From contig NC_060060.1 of the NCBI RefSeq assembly GCF_020283565.1, positions 2,480,001 through 2,544,000 of the forward strand: 64,000 nt of DNA, given 5' to 3'. Below, one piece after another: positions 9,862 through 21,217 of the stretch. Below the pieces are notes generated by a model. It was not told where the DNA came from and did not search any database. It was given only the letters and a program-made list of their open reading frames with translations. The position numbers and the translations under genes were made by a program. The stretch's first letter is position 1. Every line of letters begins with the position of its first letter. The DNA is from Trifolium pratense (Eukaryota > Streptophyta > Magnoliopsida > Fabales > Fabaceae).

Positions 9862-11382
9862 ATGTTGACACGGCTAACCGGAAAAGGAAAGAAGAAGAGT
9901 GATGCTAACCCACCACAAGAGCCTCCAAAGAAACCAAGAACCAAGATGAGTGCAAGCAAGGGCCAATCTTCTCGGTCCGCTCAAGCATCTCCTCCTCGCC
10001 GGAGCAATGTTACTCGGCCACAGGTTCACCCCCACTTCATCAGTGAAGTTCATGAAAAAAGGTACTCCCAAATTCGAACCTTTACTATTAATCAAGAGAA
10101 GGGTTTTGGTGAGGATTTGCTTAATGGTGTAGCTGAGTTAGGGAATGAGATAAAGTCTAGGGGATGGGAGAAATTTAATAAATTGATGATTAAAGATGAA
10201 GTGAATCCTGGAAATCAGATGTGGGCTAGGGAGTTCTTTGCAAATGCTTATTTACCGGATCAACCTATGTTTCCGGAATATGTTTCTGTGGTTAGGGGTG
10301 TTAAGGTGAGCTATTCTTTTGAAACTATAAATAATCTGCTTGGTTGTGCTGCTGGAGGTGTGTGTGAACTCTTGCGTGATAGAGAGAGGATAGACAAGAG
10401 TGGGATCGAAGTTAGGGAGGAACTAAAGAGTATAGTATGTCGTCCGGGAGCAATGTGGCTGCCGCACTCAGCAGCTTCTCTCCCTAGAAGGTTGAGCTTA
10501 ACAAGTTTTAATCCGGTTCACCGTGCTTGGGGTGAATTTTGGTTGAAAAATGTGAGGGTTGTTGGCAACAATTCAGAAATTCAGCTTGATAATGCGCACG
10601 CGGTCCGGTTGTTGGTTGAAGGGAAGTTTATTAATCTGGGATATTGGTTACAAAAAGATCTTCATGAGATAGCCAATCATCCGAATCCGACTTTTACTTT
10701 GGGACATTGCAATCTCATCGCTGCTTTGTGTAGGGCGAATAATGTTCCCATGAATGTGCAAGAAGGTGATCTTCATCCCGTTCGTCCATTGTCTTTATCA
10801 TACTTCATCAAAAAGTTTGAGAGAGGTCCGATTGTGCCCCGAGGTGAGGGGAATGCTGCAAGAGAGGAAGCTTTGAGAGAGGAAGAAGAGATTAATCGGT
10901 TTGAAGAGGGTAACCATCCGGATCAACAGGGGGATCCGGCGTATGAGTCTCACGATATACCAGCTCAAGACCCTCCTCGTTACTCTCATGATATGAATCA
11001 GCTTGCGTCGATGTTGCATCAAATGGAAATTTCTCAATATTCCGGGCTGCCGAATCTCTACTTTGATACCGCCTCTTCCATGTACACCGAGGCGATGACT
11101 TATCGGTCTACCTTCCCTCCTCCTACTTTTGGGACTTTGTATCCCGTTGATACTGATTGGGAGGCGCATCAGGCGAGGGAGCTGAACTCATTTCAGGCCA
11201 GACAAGCATACAATTCTGGTTTGAGAGCTTCTGAGTTGGCGGAGATCGAAAGGCGACGCCGGGTTGAGCAGGATGAGGCTGCTGCGATGGAGAGGGAAAT
11301 GCTGGATGTGGATGGGCTAAATTTGAATTTGAATAGCCCGTTCACAAACTACTTCACTGGCCAGCCGGATGACGCGGTTTGA
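9862..11382 (+). CDS. Putative plant transposon protein-type ORF (506 aa)
   Basis: The intact ORF starts at ATG 9862 after a C-rich, AT-rich leader. A basic, Ser/Pro/Lys-rich N-terminus (residues 1-50) is followed by a folded domain (about 55-320) with the W-A-R-E-F-F-A-N-A and LLVEGKFINLG type motifs. I recognise this as the 'putative plant transposon protein' domain (Transposase_32-like) found after pol in Athila-like elements and in many legume genome predictions. The C-terminal third is acidic, Gln/Ser-rich and probably disordered, with a short coiled-coil-like segment near 450-480. No signal peptide or membrane helix is seen, so an envelope function is not supported. Despite the family name there is no recognisable transposase catalytic site. 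The role is unknown; retention in an element lacking pol suggests it is useful in cis or to transmission. Confidence 0.85.
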   Translation: MLTRLTGKGKKKSDANPPQEPPKKPRTKMSASKGQSSRSAQASPPRRSNVTRPQVHPHFISEVHEKRYSQIRTFTINQEKGFGEDLLNGVAELGNEIKSRGWEKFNKLMIKDEVNPGNQMWAREFFANAYLPDQPMFPEYVSVVRGVKVSYSFETINNLLGCAAGGVCELLRDRERIDKSGIEVREELKSIVCRPGAMWLPHSAASLPRRLSLTSFNPVHRAWGEFWLKNVRVVGNNSEIQLDNAHAVRLLVEGKFINLGYWLQKDLHEIANHPNPTFTLGHCNLIAALCRANNVPMNVQEGDLHPVRPLSLSYFIKKFERGPIVPRGEGNAAREEALREEEEINRFEEGNHPDQQGDPAYESHDIPAQDPPRYSHDMNQLASMLHQMEISQYSGLPNLYFDTASSMYTEAMTYRSTFPPPTFGTLYPVDTDWEAHQARELNSFQARQAYNSGLRASELAEIERRRRVEQDEAAAMEREMLDVDGLNLNLNSPFTNYFTGQPDDAV

Positions 11383-12784
11383 CATTGTTGGTGATGCTGT
11401 TCTTCTGCTGCTGCTGCTGCTGCTACTATTCTCCTACTCTATCTCTATCTTTACTTTTTGTCTTTTATTTGCTTGGTTTGTATTAATATTCTGATGTTGC
11501 TTGGATATTGGCTGGATATTTTAATTATGTACTCTGAATTTGAATCTTCTTTTGTTTAATTGTGGAATGGTTTTTACTTTTAGAGTTTGTTTCAATATTT
11601 TGGCATGTTCCTTCTAGTCACTTGAGTATCAATTACTTGATTTTCTCCGTGTGTGATATGTGAAACTTGCAGTGCAATAGCTTGTTGCACTCATGTGATC
11701 AAGAGGCAAAGGAAGGGAACGCACACTTTTTGACCGGTTCTTTGATTCGACCCAACCGTGAGGTATTGAGCCAAACACTCTCATTCTTTCTATGTGTGAT
11801 ATCCGCTCATGTATTGTCTCTCGATTTTGCTTGTCGTCTTTTTATTTGATTGGTACTTTTGTAGCACACACGAGGCATGTTCCTTGGTACCTTTGAGCCT
11901 TTCTATCCACCCTTACTTATAATTATCCTTTGCTTAACCAATTTGAGCTGAAAGAAAATGTTATTTTTTGCAAAACCTTAAGAAATTTTTGATGAAAAAA
12001 GGAATGACTTTCTTGGAGGTTAGGCACCTAATTAGTGGTTGATGCGCATTGCTCACTACTAAGTTTGGGGTTGCTCTTTGGAATTAGCAACAAATAAAGT
12101 TTGGGGTGAGGGTACTAGAGAACTTACAAAAAGTTTTGATTTGAACAATTGAGAAAATTTCAAAAAGTTGCAAAAAAAAAAAAAAAAAAAATGAAAAAAA
12201 AAAAGAGATGAATGTGAAAGAAAAATAGAAAAGAAGTGATAGCCTTGAATTCATAGAATTGCAAAACTTTGTTTGATGATTGAAAAAGTTCTCTAGTCCA
12301 CTATAGTTCAAAAAAAAAAAAAGGTGGTTTATGAAATTTTTGACTAATAGGGGGATCTAACTCCAAGTTTTTCTACTACTTATCCCAAAATGTCACCATC
12401 CACCCTAGCCAAGCCACGTTATAACCCTAAAAGACCTCTAATGTGTGTGCACAAAGTGAACCGAATGAATTCTTAGACTACTTGCAAAATTATTGTTGAC
12501 TTGCATTGATGTGTTGATTTGAGTGAATTACCCAAACTGAAGAGTGCATGTGAGTAGTGTGATGAAATCACAGAGCTTTGGTCGAAAAGTGTGAACTACT
12601 TGAAAATGTCTTGCGGGAACGGTTGTGCAATTGAGCATTGTTTGCAGGTGGATCGTTGATCATCAGGTGAGTCTCACGTATGTATGATTCGAGTGATTTT
12701 AAGGAAAATGCCAAGGTCTTGACACGAAAGCTTGAGGTAAAAGTTGTTTCCTTGAGGACAAGGAAAGGTTTAAGTTTGGGGTTG
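11383..12784 (+). other. 3' non-coding region and polypurine tract of the non-autonomous element
   Basis: It holds a CTG run at about 11401-11423 and A-rich blocks at about 12171-12205 and 12309-12322. AAGTTTGGGG occurs three times: at 12061, at 12097 and at 12772, where it abuts the LTR and is the presumed polypurine tract. Confidence 0.7.
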
Positions 12785-14016
12785 TGATGACAAATCGTCA
12801 CACTCTCTAATCCATGCCTATTTTAGCAACATTAGATGCATTTTAGTAGGTTTTTAGCAATAAATATAAGAGAAATCTAACCATTAGCTTGATTACTTGT
12901 TTTGCAAGAAAACAGGAAAAACTGCAGGATTTGAAGGATTTTCACTACGCTGGGGGCGTAGCCCATCACGCGCCGCGTGATGGAGCTCACAGAGAGCCAA
13001 GATTGTGACTCTGATCACGCGCCGCGTGATGCCTTACCACGCGCGGCGTGAAGCCTTGATGAAGATGAAGATTGCTCTCTGACTTGATCACGCGCCGCGT
13101 GATTCTGTTACTACGCGCGGCGTAGTTGATGGATTTGCAACCACGCGCGGCGTGGTAGATCTGGCGCGCGGCGTGGTTGCCTTCTGTATATATATTTTCT
13201 GCATAATTCTGTTTTGAGGTTGGAAAATTCTGCAAAATTGATCTACATTCTGGTTTTGAAACTTCCAGATCGCGATTCAAGACTCCAGAGGATAGCTCCA
13301 AGCACGTCGAGATCATGGATTCACAAGCCATGGCGATGAAGCGAGGAAGCGAACGAAGCACGATGAGGAGCTAAACTCCTTTGAAGGTAGAATCTAGGAT
13401 AGTTTAGGATGTAGTTCAACTGAATGTAATCTGCAAATGTTGTAAGAATTTACTCTTTTTATAGTGTTCATCCAATACAATGCTGTTTTTAATGCTTTAT
13501 AATCCTTCATTAGTGTTATAATGATTTCGAGTTAAGTCACGTGCGAGAGTATTGATTTAATTTCTGAACTGAATTGTATTGAGCATTCGAGTGTCTCCGG
13601 TCGAGAGATTGAGGCATAGAGTGTAGCGAACGATTGACGCGCGTTAATATCATTCGTTGTAGGTAGCTTCCGCCCGAGAGATCGGGGGAGTATCGACAAC
13701 GAATAGAGTGGATTTTGACAAGAGATTGCGATTCACTAATTTGTCGATCTAGTTGTGAACACTTGAGTAAATTCCTACGACATAGTAGATTGCATGTGGT
13801 TTAGCTATAGACTAGATGATTCCGATGATTCTACCTCGCTTTTCCTTTATATCAAAGCACGTTTTCCAGCAATTCATTACTCAATATACCCCCAATTTAT
13901 GTGTATTTTCAGTGAAATGTCTATGAACACAATTCGACTAGTTTGATCACACAATCCCTGTGGATCGATATTTTTATTACTACGTGGTTTTCGTGCACTT
14001 GCGAAATATTCCATCA
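12785..14016 (+). repeat. 3' LTR of the non-autonomous Athila-like element
   Basis: It is 1232 bp with TGATG...CATCA ends, followed by the target duplication GTGAT at 14017-14021. The palindrome array and TATA box are repeated at 12945-13196. It differs from the 5' LTR at 13079 and 13096 only. Confidence 0.97.
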
Positions 14017-14021
14017 GTGAT

Positions 14022-14663
14022 GAATAATCTAAATTTGTATTTAAAAATATTTTTATAACGCTACAACTAAATTGTCTAGAATATTTAATCGGGACATAAA
14101 TAATTGAATCTAAATACATTAAAATACAAAATATTTTGTTCGAATAATAGGATAATAGTACTTAATAAACATCAAGGACAATAAGGTACTTTACAACGGA
14201 AAGAAATGAGAGAAATTCTAAACAACTTTAACACAGTACAAGGAAAGAAACTAATAAGCTTCTGTCATCAGCTTCTTCTTACCCTTGTCCATCATCAAAG
14301 AAACATTGTAGCCTCCAATTTCAATTCATCTAATGACAACTCGGCTAATTTAATTCTAATACCATAAAGCGGTTCTTAGAAAACATTATACTTTAGCCTT
14401 ATCGGAGTAATTTAAAACGTGGACTAATAAAAAGCCAAAAACAAAAAACTTAGTTGCCGTATCGGAGTATCGATTAGAGTATATATATACTTTAGCCGTA
14501 TCAGAATATAATTTAGTCGTATTCGGCATGTATTGATCTTTTTTTATAAAACAAAAAAAAATTAATTGTGTGATATATTTTCGATACGCGTATCGAAACA
14601 TATCAGTATTGATATCGAATACGCGTCGGACACGATTCTTCACTATTTTTAAAATATCAGGGC
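14022..14663. other. Short intergenic interval between two LTR elements, with a perfect 20-bp palindrome
   Basis: No gene is seen. TTTCGATACGCGTATCGAAA at 14579-14598 is a perfect palindrome. The motif GCC(G/T)TATC(G/A)GA(G/A)TA recurs at about 14397, 14455 and 14493. This looks like an old repeat into which the copia element inserted. Confidence 0.5.
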
Positions 14664-14668
14664 TTCAC

Positions 14669-15031
14669 TGTTGATCAATGTGTAATTCAAATCCTATCCA
14701 TCTTATGTTTGTTCTGGCCTAGGTAGTTAGAGTTAGTTGGTTACAACTATGGATTGGTTAAACTAGTTTGTTACAAGTTAGTTAAGCAATCTAGTTAGTT
14801 ATGAACCATAGTTAGTTTAGATTTGATTTTTTGCAAATCCTATAAATGTTAAGAGTCTTAGCATATTGTATATACTTCTCATTTTTCATCAATAAAGCTT
14901 TTTACTTTTTCCTAAACTTCCTTTAGATTCCATTGAACTTGTTCAAGTTCAAACTTCATCTTCTTCATCAAGATTGCTTGCAGAGCAAGTAATCTCTGCA
15001 ACATTGTTCATTTTCTGTTTCTGCACCATCA
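14669..15031 (+). repeat. 5' LTR of the copia element
   Basis: It is 363 bp, with a TATA-like TATAAATG at 14841-14848 and a polyadenylation-type AATAAA at 14891-14896. It is one base different from the 3' LTR. Confidence 0.96.
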
Positions 15032-15034
15032 AAT

Positions 15035-15047
15035 TGGTATCACGAGC
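15035..15047 (+). other. Primer binding site, initiator tRNA-Met type
   Basis: TGGTATCACGAGC lies three bases after the LTR. The usual plant copia site is TGGTATCAGAGC, so this copy appears to have an altered base or insertion after the first eight matching bases. Confidence 0.75.
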
Positions 15048-15112
15048 CTTTTGGTTCATTGTGTAGCATCACAAGATTCAGGTTCTTGGGTGATAATTGT
15101 CAGGTTCTAGTT

Positions 15113-18100
15113 ATGGCAAGTGGCAATGGTGGATTACCCAACAATCTTCCAATTCTTGACGGCAAGAATTGGGATAGGTGGCAGAAACAGATGAAATCCT
15201 TATTTGGATTTCAAGATACACTAGAAGCAGTTGTAAATGGTGTTCAAGCATTGCCTGCAAATGCTAATCAAGAAGCCAGGAATGCACACAAAGATATGAA
15301 GAAGAAGGATTGCAAGGCACTGTATGCAATTCAAGCAGCTGTGGACACAGCAAATTTTGACAGAATCTCTCATGTTGACACAGCCAAAGAAGCATGGGAT
15401 ATTCTGGTCAAGTATTATGATGGTGGGGAGAAAGTGAAGGCTGTAAAGTTACAATCATTGAGAAGGCAGTATGAGTTACTGCAGATGGAGAAGAGTGATT
15501 CCATTGGATCTTATGCTGCAAAGGTTCAATCTTTAGTTCACACAATGAAACATTGTGGTGAACAAATCACAGACAAGATGATTGTAGAGAAGGTAATGAG
15601 GACTTTAACTCCAAATTTTGATCATGTGATTGTTGCCATTCAAGAGATTGGTAATCTGGCAGAGTTGAAGTTAGAAGATCTAGTTGGCTCTTTGGAGGCT
15701 CATGAATTGATGATCAATGAAAGGAAGGGTGTACAAGATTCTGTGCAAGCTCTTCAAGCACAATCATCAAAGAAGCATGGTGCTAACAAAGGTAAGAATC
15801 AAGATAAGTCCAAGAATTTTTCACAAAAGCATGGAAAGTTCAAGAAAGGAGGAGGAAAATCAAATACACAGAAAAAGGACAAAAGTCATATTCAATGCTA
15901 TAATTGTGAAAAATGGGGGCATTATGCATCTGATTGTAGATCAAAGAAGGTGCAAGATAATGATGATGAAGCTAACTTTGTACAAGACAAAGAAGATAAA
16001 GGAGCTGTAACCTTTATGGCAGCTATATCTGATGAACTGTGTGAAACCAGTGGAGCATATGCTGCTAGGGTTAACTGTGTCAGTGGAGCATGGTTCTTGG
16101 ATACAGGTTGTTCAAATCATATGACAGGTCATAGAGATTGGCTTATCAGGTTTGATCAATCCAAGAAAAGCACAGTAAGACTAGCTGATAATAGTTCTAT
16201 TCAGGCCATGGGAACAGGTGACATGGTAATCAAAAGAAGTAATGGAGATTCTGCAGTGATTGAAGAAGTCTTGTATGTGCCAGGTATGGGATGTAACTTG
16301 CTTAGTGTTGGTCAACTAATTGAAAAAGGTTTTTCAGTTATCATCAAGGATGAATATTTTGAGTTGTTTGATTCTGCAAATGTGTTAGTGTTAAGAACAC
16401 CTCTAGCTAAGAACAGGACATTCAAAACTATGATTAACACTACAGCAGTTGAATGCATGAAAGTTGTGACTGATGAGATGCAAAGTTGGATTTGGCACCT
16501 AAGGTTTGGTCACTTAAACTTTAGGTATCTCACTCAGCTAGTTAGCAAAGGGATGGTTACAGGCTTGCCAAGAATTGAAACACCAGACAAGTTATGTGAT
16601 GGCTGCTTGATTGGCAAGCAATCTAGAAATACATTCAACAAATCACTACCAATGAGATCTTCAAGTGTGCTGGGAGTTGTCCATTCAGATGTATGTGGAC
16701 CTTTTGATGTAAATTCTCTTGGTGGAAACAGGTACTTTCTGACCTTTGTAGATGAATATAGCAGAAAAATTTGGTTGTAATTGCTAAAAACAAAGGATGA
16801 AGCATTTGAGATTTTCAAAAACTTCAAAGTACTTGTTGAAAAACAAAGTGGCAAAAGCATAAAAATTCTTAGGACTGATGGTGGAGGAGAGTACAATTCT
16901 AAGAATTTTGAGTCCTTTTGCACTAGTCATGGGATAGAACATGAAATCACTGCACCATACACTCCTCAGCATAATGGACTGGCAGAAAGGAGGAATAGAA
17001 CTATACTAGACATGACAAGGTGTATGGTCAAACACAAAGGATTGCCTAAGTCATTTTGGGGAGAGGCAGTGAATACTGCAGTATATGTGTTGAACAGGTG
17101 TCCAACAAAGAAATTGAAAGATAAAGTGCCTGAGGAGATATGGACTGGTAAGAAGCCTAGTGTGAGTCACTTTAAAGTGTTTGGTGCTCTATGTCATAAG
17201 CATGTACCTGAGGCAAAGAGAAACAAGTTGGATGATAGGAGTGAACCTATGATCCTAGTGGGTTATCATGTGACTGGTGCTTATAAATTGTACAATCCAA
17301 CTTCAAAGAAGATGATATATAGCAGAGATGTTATAGTGGATGAAGCTAAGAGCTGGGATTGGATAGCTGGTAGTAGTACTAGCAGACCACAGTTAAGCCA
17401 AATTTCTGATGATGAAACTGATGCAGTAGAGTCAAGTGATGAAATTGAAGAAACTGAAGCACCAGTAGTGGCTAATCAAGACAACAATGTCATCATAGAT
17501 AATGAAATTGATGAAGCTACAGACAACAACAATGGCACCAGGAAATCAAATAGAACAAAGAAAGTACCTCCAAGAATACAAGACTGTATAACTGCAAATG
17601 ACAATGAAGTAGATGAGGATGGTGATCTAGTACACTTTGCACTACTAGCAGGAGCAGAACCTATAAACTACCTTGAAGCTATGAGTAACTTGAAATGGAA
17701 GCAAGCCATGGAAGAAGAGTTGTGTGCCATTGAGAAGAATCAGACATGGCAATTGGTTAAACTTCCAACAGGTAAGAAAGCTATAGCAGTCAAGTGGGTG
17801 TTTAAATTGAAGCTCAATCCTGATGGTTCAGTAGCAAAACATAAAGCAAGGCTAGTTGCTAGAGGTTTTTTGCAAAGAGAAGGTTTAGATTACTCAGAGG
17901 TTTTTTCACCTGTGGCAAGGATTGAGACTGTAAGGTTGGTTGTAGCTATAGCAAATGCAAACAGCTGGCCTATGTATCACTTGGATGTGAAATCTGCTTT
18001 TCTAAATGGTCCATTAGAAGAAGTGGTTTTTGTGACTCAACCACCTGGTTTTATGATTACAGGTAAAGAAAACATGGTATATAGGCTGAAGAAAGCTCTG

Positions 18101-19198
18101 TATGGATTGAAGCAAGCTCCCAGAGCTTGGAACAAGAGAATCGATGGGTTTCTTGTGAAGCAAGGTTTTAGTAAGTGCAAGTCAGAATATGGTGTTTATG
18201 TGCAAAAATCAACATCAAGCATCATCCTTATATGCTTGTATGTTGATGATTTGTTGGTTACAGGTAGTGACTTGGCTGAGATTAAGAAATTCAAGTCTGA
18301 CATGATGAATGAATTTGAGATGACAGACTTGGGAACAATTTCCTACTTCTTAGGTATTGAATTTTTGAATACTTCAAAAGGCTTAATGTTGCATCAAAGG
18401 AAGTATGCTGGTGAGATTTTGAAGAGATTCAACATGACAGATTGCACACCTGCTATAACACCAATGGAGACAAATCTCAAATTGGAGAAGAATGTAGATG
18501 AAGATGCAGTTGATCCTACATTGTTCAAACAAATTATTGGTTCTCTAAGGTACCTATGCAATAGCAGGCCTGACATATGCTTTGCAGTGGGACTGATTAG
18601 TAGATTCATGGAAGATCCTAGACAGTCACACATGAAAGCTGCTACTAGGGTGTTGAAGTACATTGCTGGCACACAGGATTTTGGAATACTCTTTCCAAAG
18701 ACAGCTAAGAATGAAATACTAGAAATAGTGTGCTATTCAGATGCTGACTGGTGTGGTGACAAGACAGATAGAAGAAGCACTACAGGTTATTTTTTCAAGT
18801 TTTTGAAAGCTCCAGTTGCTTGGTGTTCTAAGAAGCAACCAGTTGTGGCACTCTCTTCTTGTGAAGCTGAGTATATAGCAGGTGCTTATGCTGCTTGTCA
18901 AGCTGTGTGGATTGACTTAGTTCTCAGAGACTTGCAAATTGATGTGAAGAAACCAATCACACTGCAAATTGACAATCAATCTGCAATCAATTTGGCAAAG
19001 AATCCAGTGCTACATGGCAGAAGCAAACACATTGAAGCTAGGTTTCACTTCTTAAGGGAGCAGGTGAATCAAAATCTCATTGAAGTTGTCCATTGTGCTA
19101 CTGGTTCACAGGTTGCAGATGCCATGACTAAGAGTTTGAAGATTGACAGATTTCTCAACTTGAGAAATGCACTTGGAGTGTTCCAACTTAGGCCTTGA
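15113..19198 (+). pseudogene. Ty1/copia polyprotein (gag-PR-INT-RT-RH) interrupted by one in-frame stop
   Basis: The frame starts at ATG 15113, runs 555 codons to TAA at 16778-16780, and continues in the same frame for 805 codons to TGA at 19196-19198. No frameshift was found. Landmarks are a UBN2-like gag (about 15-230), a zinc knuckle CYNCEKWGHYASDC (262-275), protease DTG at 330, a GAG-pre-integrase H/C region (about 460-515), and integrase Asp 526, Asp 589 and Glu 625 with the D-x62-D-x35-E spacing. Reverse transcriptase carries YVDD near 1042-1045, and RNase H has SDADW near 1209. The stop falls about 30 residues after the first catalytic Asp of integrase, so without readthrough this copy makes only gag-protease and a partial integrase. 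All catalytic residues I can check are otherwise present. Confidence 0.95.
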
Positions 19199-19220
19199 TA
19201 GTGTTTGAATTAAGGGAGCA

Positions 19221-19583
19221 TGTTGATCAATGTGTAATTCAAATCCTATCCATCTTATGTTTGTTCTGGCCTAGGTAGTTAGAGTTAGTTGGTTACAACT
19301 ATGGATTGGTTAAACTAGTTTGTTACAAGTTAGTTAAGCAATCTAGTTAGTTATGAACCATAGTTAGTTTAGATTTGATTTTTTGCAAATCCTATAAATG
19401 CTAAGAGTCTTAGCATATTGTATATACTTCTCATTTTTCATCAATAAAGCTTTTTACTTTTTCCTAAACTTCCTTTAGATTCCATTGAACTTGTTCAAGT
19501 TCAAACTTCATCTTCTTCATCAAGATTGCTTGCAGAGCAAGTAATCTCTGCAACATTGTTCATTTTCTGTTTCTGCACCATCA
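19221..19583 (+). repeat. 3' LTR of the copia element
   Basis: It is preceded by the purine tract TAAGGGAGCA (19211-19220). It has the same ends and AATAAA (19443-19448) as the 5' LTR and is followed by the TTCAC target duplication. Confidence 0.96.
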
Positions 19584-19892
19584 TTCACAAGTTACATGTG
19601 ATGAGGAATGTATTAAAGGTATTCACTTATTGCGTTTGAACTATATTTTATCTTTGGGTTTAACTACATATTTGGTTCATTACGTTTATTTTAAGTTTTA
19701 ATTTGGTTCATTATATTTAAAAAGTATCAATTTGATCCCTTATATTTTTACTATTTGCATTAGTTATTCTTTTTTGTCAGTTTTGTTACATGTGGCAGAG
19801 ATATAAAGTAAGAATATATCAATTAAGTTGGACAAATTAACTATTGCGCTGAACTTTAAAAATCCTTTATTTAATGTGTTTATGATATACTC

Positions 19893-20046
19893 GTTTTTTG
19901 TTTTCACCACAGGTTTAATTTGGTTCGGGGTCAGTTCTGACACCAAGTAGTTATAGTCCCCTCCCAATCGCAGTTGTGGGGATCAAACCGAGGTCCTCCC
20001 TACCAAGTTCAGCGTCAATCACGACTGAACCAATTAACGATTGGTA
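19893..20046 (-). repeat. tRNA-derived SINE with 15-bp target duplication
   Basis: On the minus strand the 5' end is at 20046, with a B-box-like GGTTTGATCCCC followed by CACAACTGCGATTGGGAGG. The 3' end is a short A/T-rich tail (AAAACAAAAAACGA). A perfect duplication GTTTATGATATACTC flanks it (19878-19892 and 20047-20061). The same repeat occurs at 23459-23616, 43291-43470 and, in part, 44343-44412. Confidence 0.85.
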
Positions 20047-20300
20047 GTTTATGATATACTCAGAAATCTTACTTCAAATTTAATTATAAATTATTTTATT
20101 TTTAACTTAATACAAAAAAAATTCTCAATGCACATTAGTTTAGTATAAAATATTCCATCAATTAGTAGTATGTGGCTCTCAAATGATATCCTAAATTAGT
20201 AAAAAATGAATTTCTTGGTCAACTGATCCACATCTCTCTCTAATGCACTCCTTCAAAATAGCACAAAATCAACAAGACTACCACAAAAAATATGAAAGAT

Positions 20301-20378
20301 GCCACGTGGCATGCTTAAAGTTGAATGGAGTAACTACAATTGGTGCAATTTCTATGGAAAACTTTTGCTATATATATA
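20301..20378 (+). promoter_or_regulatory. Promoter of the KIN-like gene: ABRE/G-box and TATA box
   Basis: GCCACGTGGC at 20301-20310 is a perfect palindromic G-box/ABRE, the site bound by ABA-responsive bZIP factors. A TATA box (CTATATATATAG) lies at about 20368-20379, some 60 bp downstream and 100 bp before the start codon. This is a classic ABA- and cold-inducible arrangement. Induction itself is inferred from the motif and the gene family. Confidence 0.8.
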
Positions 20379-20480
20379 GTTAAATCTCAACATTAATCTT
20401 CATCTTCAATCTTCAATACAATACAATTAATTCTTATAATCTTCAATTCATTCTGTTAATTTATTACATATTCAAAGAAA

Positions 20481-21151
20481 ATGGACTCTAACAGCGCAAG
20501 CTTCAATGCTGGACAGGCCAAGGGCCAAACAGAGGTTTCTCTACTCTTTTTTCATTCACTTTCTATGATCTCAAATATAAGAAATAAATATTCTTATTTG
20601 ATTGTTTTGAATATAATTAAAATATTTTATAGTGATTCTCATAGTTAATTCTATTGGTTCTAATGATGTTGAGAACTCTGAATTTTGTTCTCTTCCTAGC
20701 ATTGCATGAAGTTTATCTGTTCTGACTAATTTTTAAAATTAAGTTTGTAAGACGACAAACGAATTTAGTTGTTTACTCTCTTGCGAGAGCAGCTATTTTT
20801 TGAACTAGTCACAGATTCTTTGATATTGTACTTTCTTGTATTGAACATTTCTTAATTAAGTGAGTTAAGATTGTTTGTTTAAAAAGAAAATTAATTTAAT
20901 TATTTTTACAATGTTGTCATTTCCTAAAATTCATTTTATTTAATTTAAATTGTATTTTTTAAATTACTTTTTTTATTTTCATAAAACAAATTTTGAAAAA
21001 CATTTTGAGAATACACTTATGTTTTATGAGATTGAGAAAAATAGTTGTATTAATTAAATTTCTTAATAAATAAGAAGTTTTTTTTTTCCGATGAGAAATT
21101 AGAAGATATTTAATTTTTTTTTATAATAGAAGATATTTAATTTGGAGAAGG

Positions 21152-21217
<66 letters not shown>

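Larger units (their letters stand above)
5385..14016 (+). mobile_element. Complete non-autonomous Athila-like LTR retrotransposon (8632 bp)
   Basis: The two 1232-bp LTRs (5385-6616 and 12785-14016) begin TGATG, end CATCA and are flanked by a perfect 5-bp target duplication GTGAT (5380-5384 and 14017-14021). The interior carries an Asp-tRNA primer site, an intact gag-protease ORF (6750-9164), a hairpin typical of the region after pol, a palindrome array, an intact ORF of the putative plant transposon protein type (9862-11382), and a polypurine tract. No reverse transcriptase, RNase H or integrase is encoded anywhere between the LTRs, so it must rely on enzymes from another element. The LTRs differ at two sites (5679/13079 and 5696/13096), both C/T and the second in a CpG, indicating a very recent insertion. 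Confidence 0.95.
14669..19583 (+). mobile_element. Full-length Ty1/copia retrotransposon (4915 bp)
   Basis: Its 363-bp LTRs (14669-15031 and 19221-19583) begin TGTTGAT and end ACCATCA, flanked by a perfect TTCAC target duplication (14664-14668 and 19584-19588). Between them are a Met-tRNA-type primer site, one polyprotein frame in the order gag, protease, integrase, reverse transcriptase, RNase H, and a purine tract. The LTRs differ at a single base (T14849, C19401), so the insertion is recent. The polyprotein is broken by one in-frame stop at 16778-16780. Confidence 0.96.

Noticed and set aside
9862..11382. Envelope gene interpretation
   Set aside because: The position after the pol site suggests env, but there is no signal peptide, membrane segment or cysteine-rich ectodomain.
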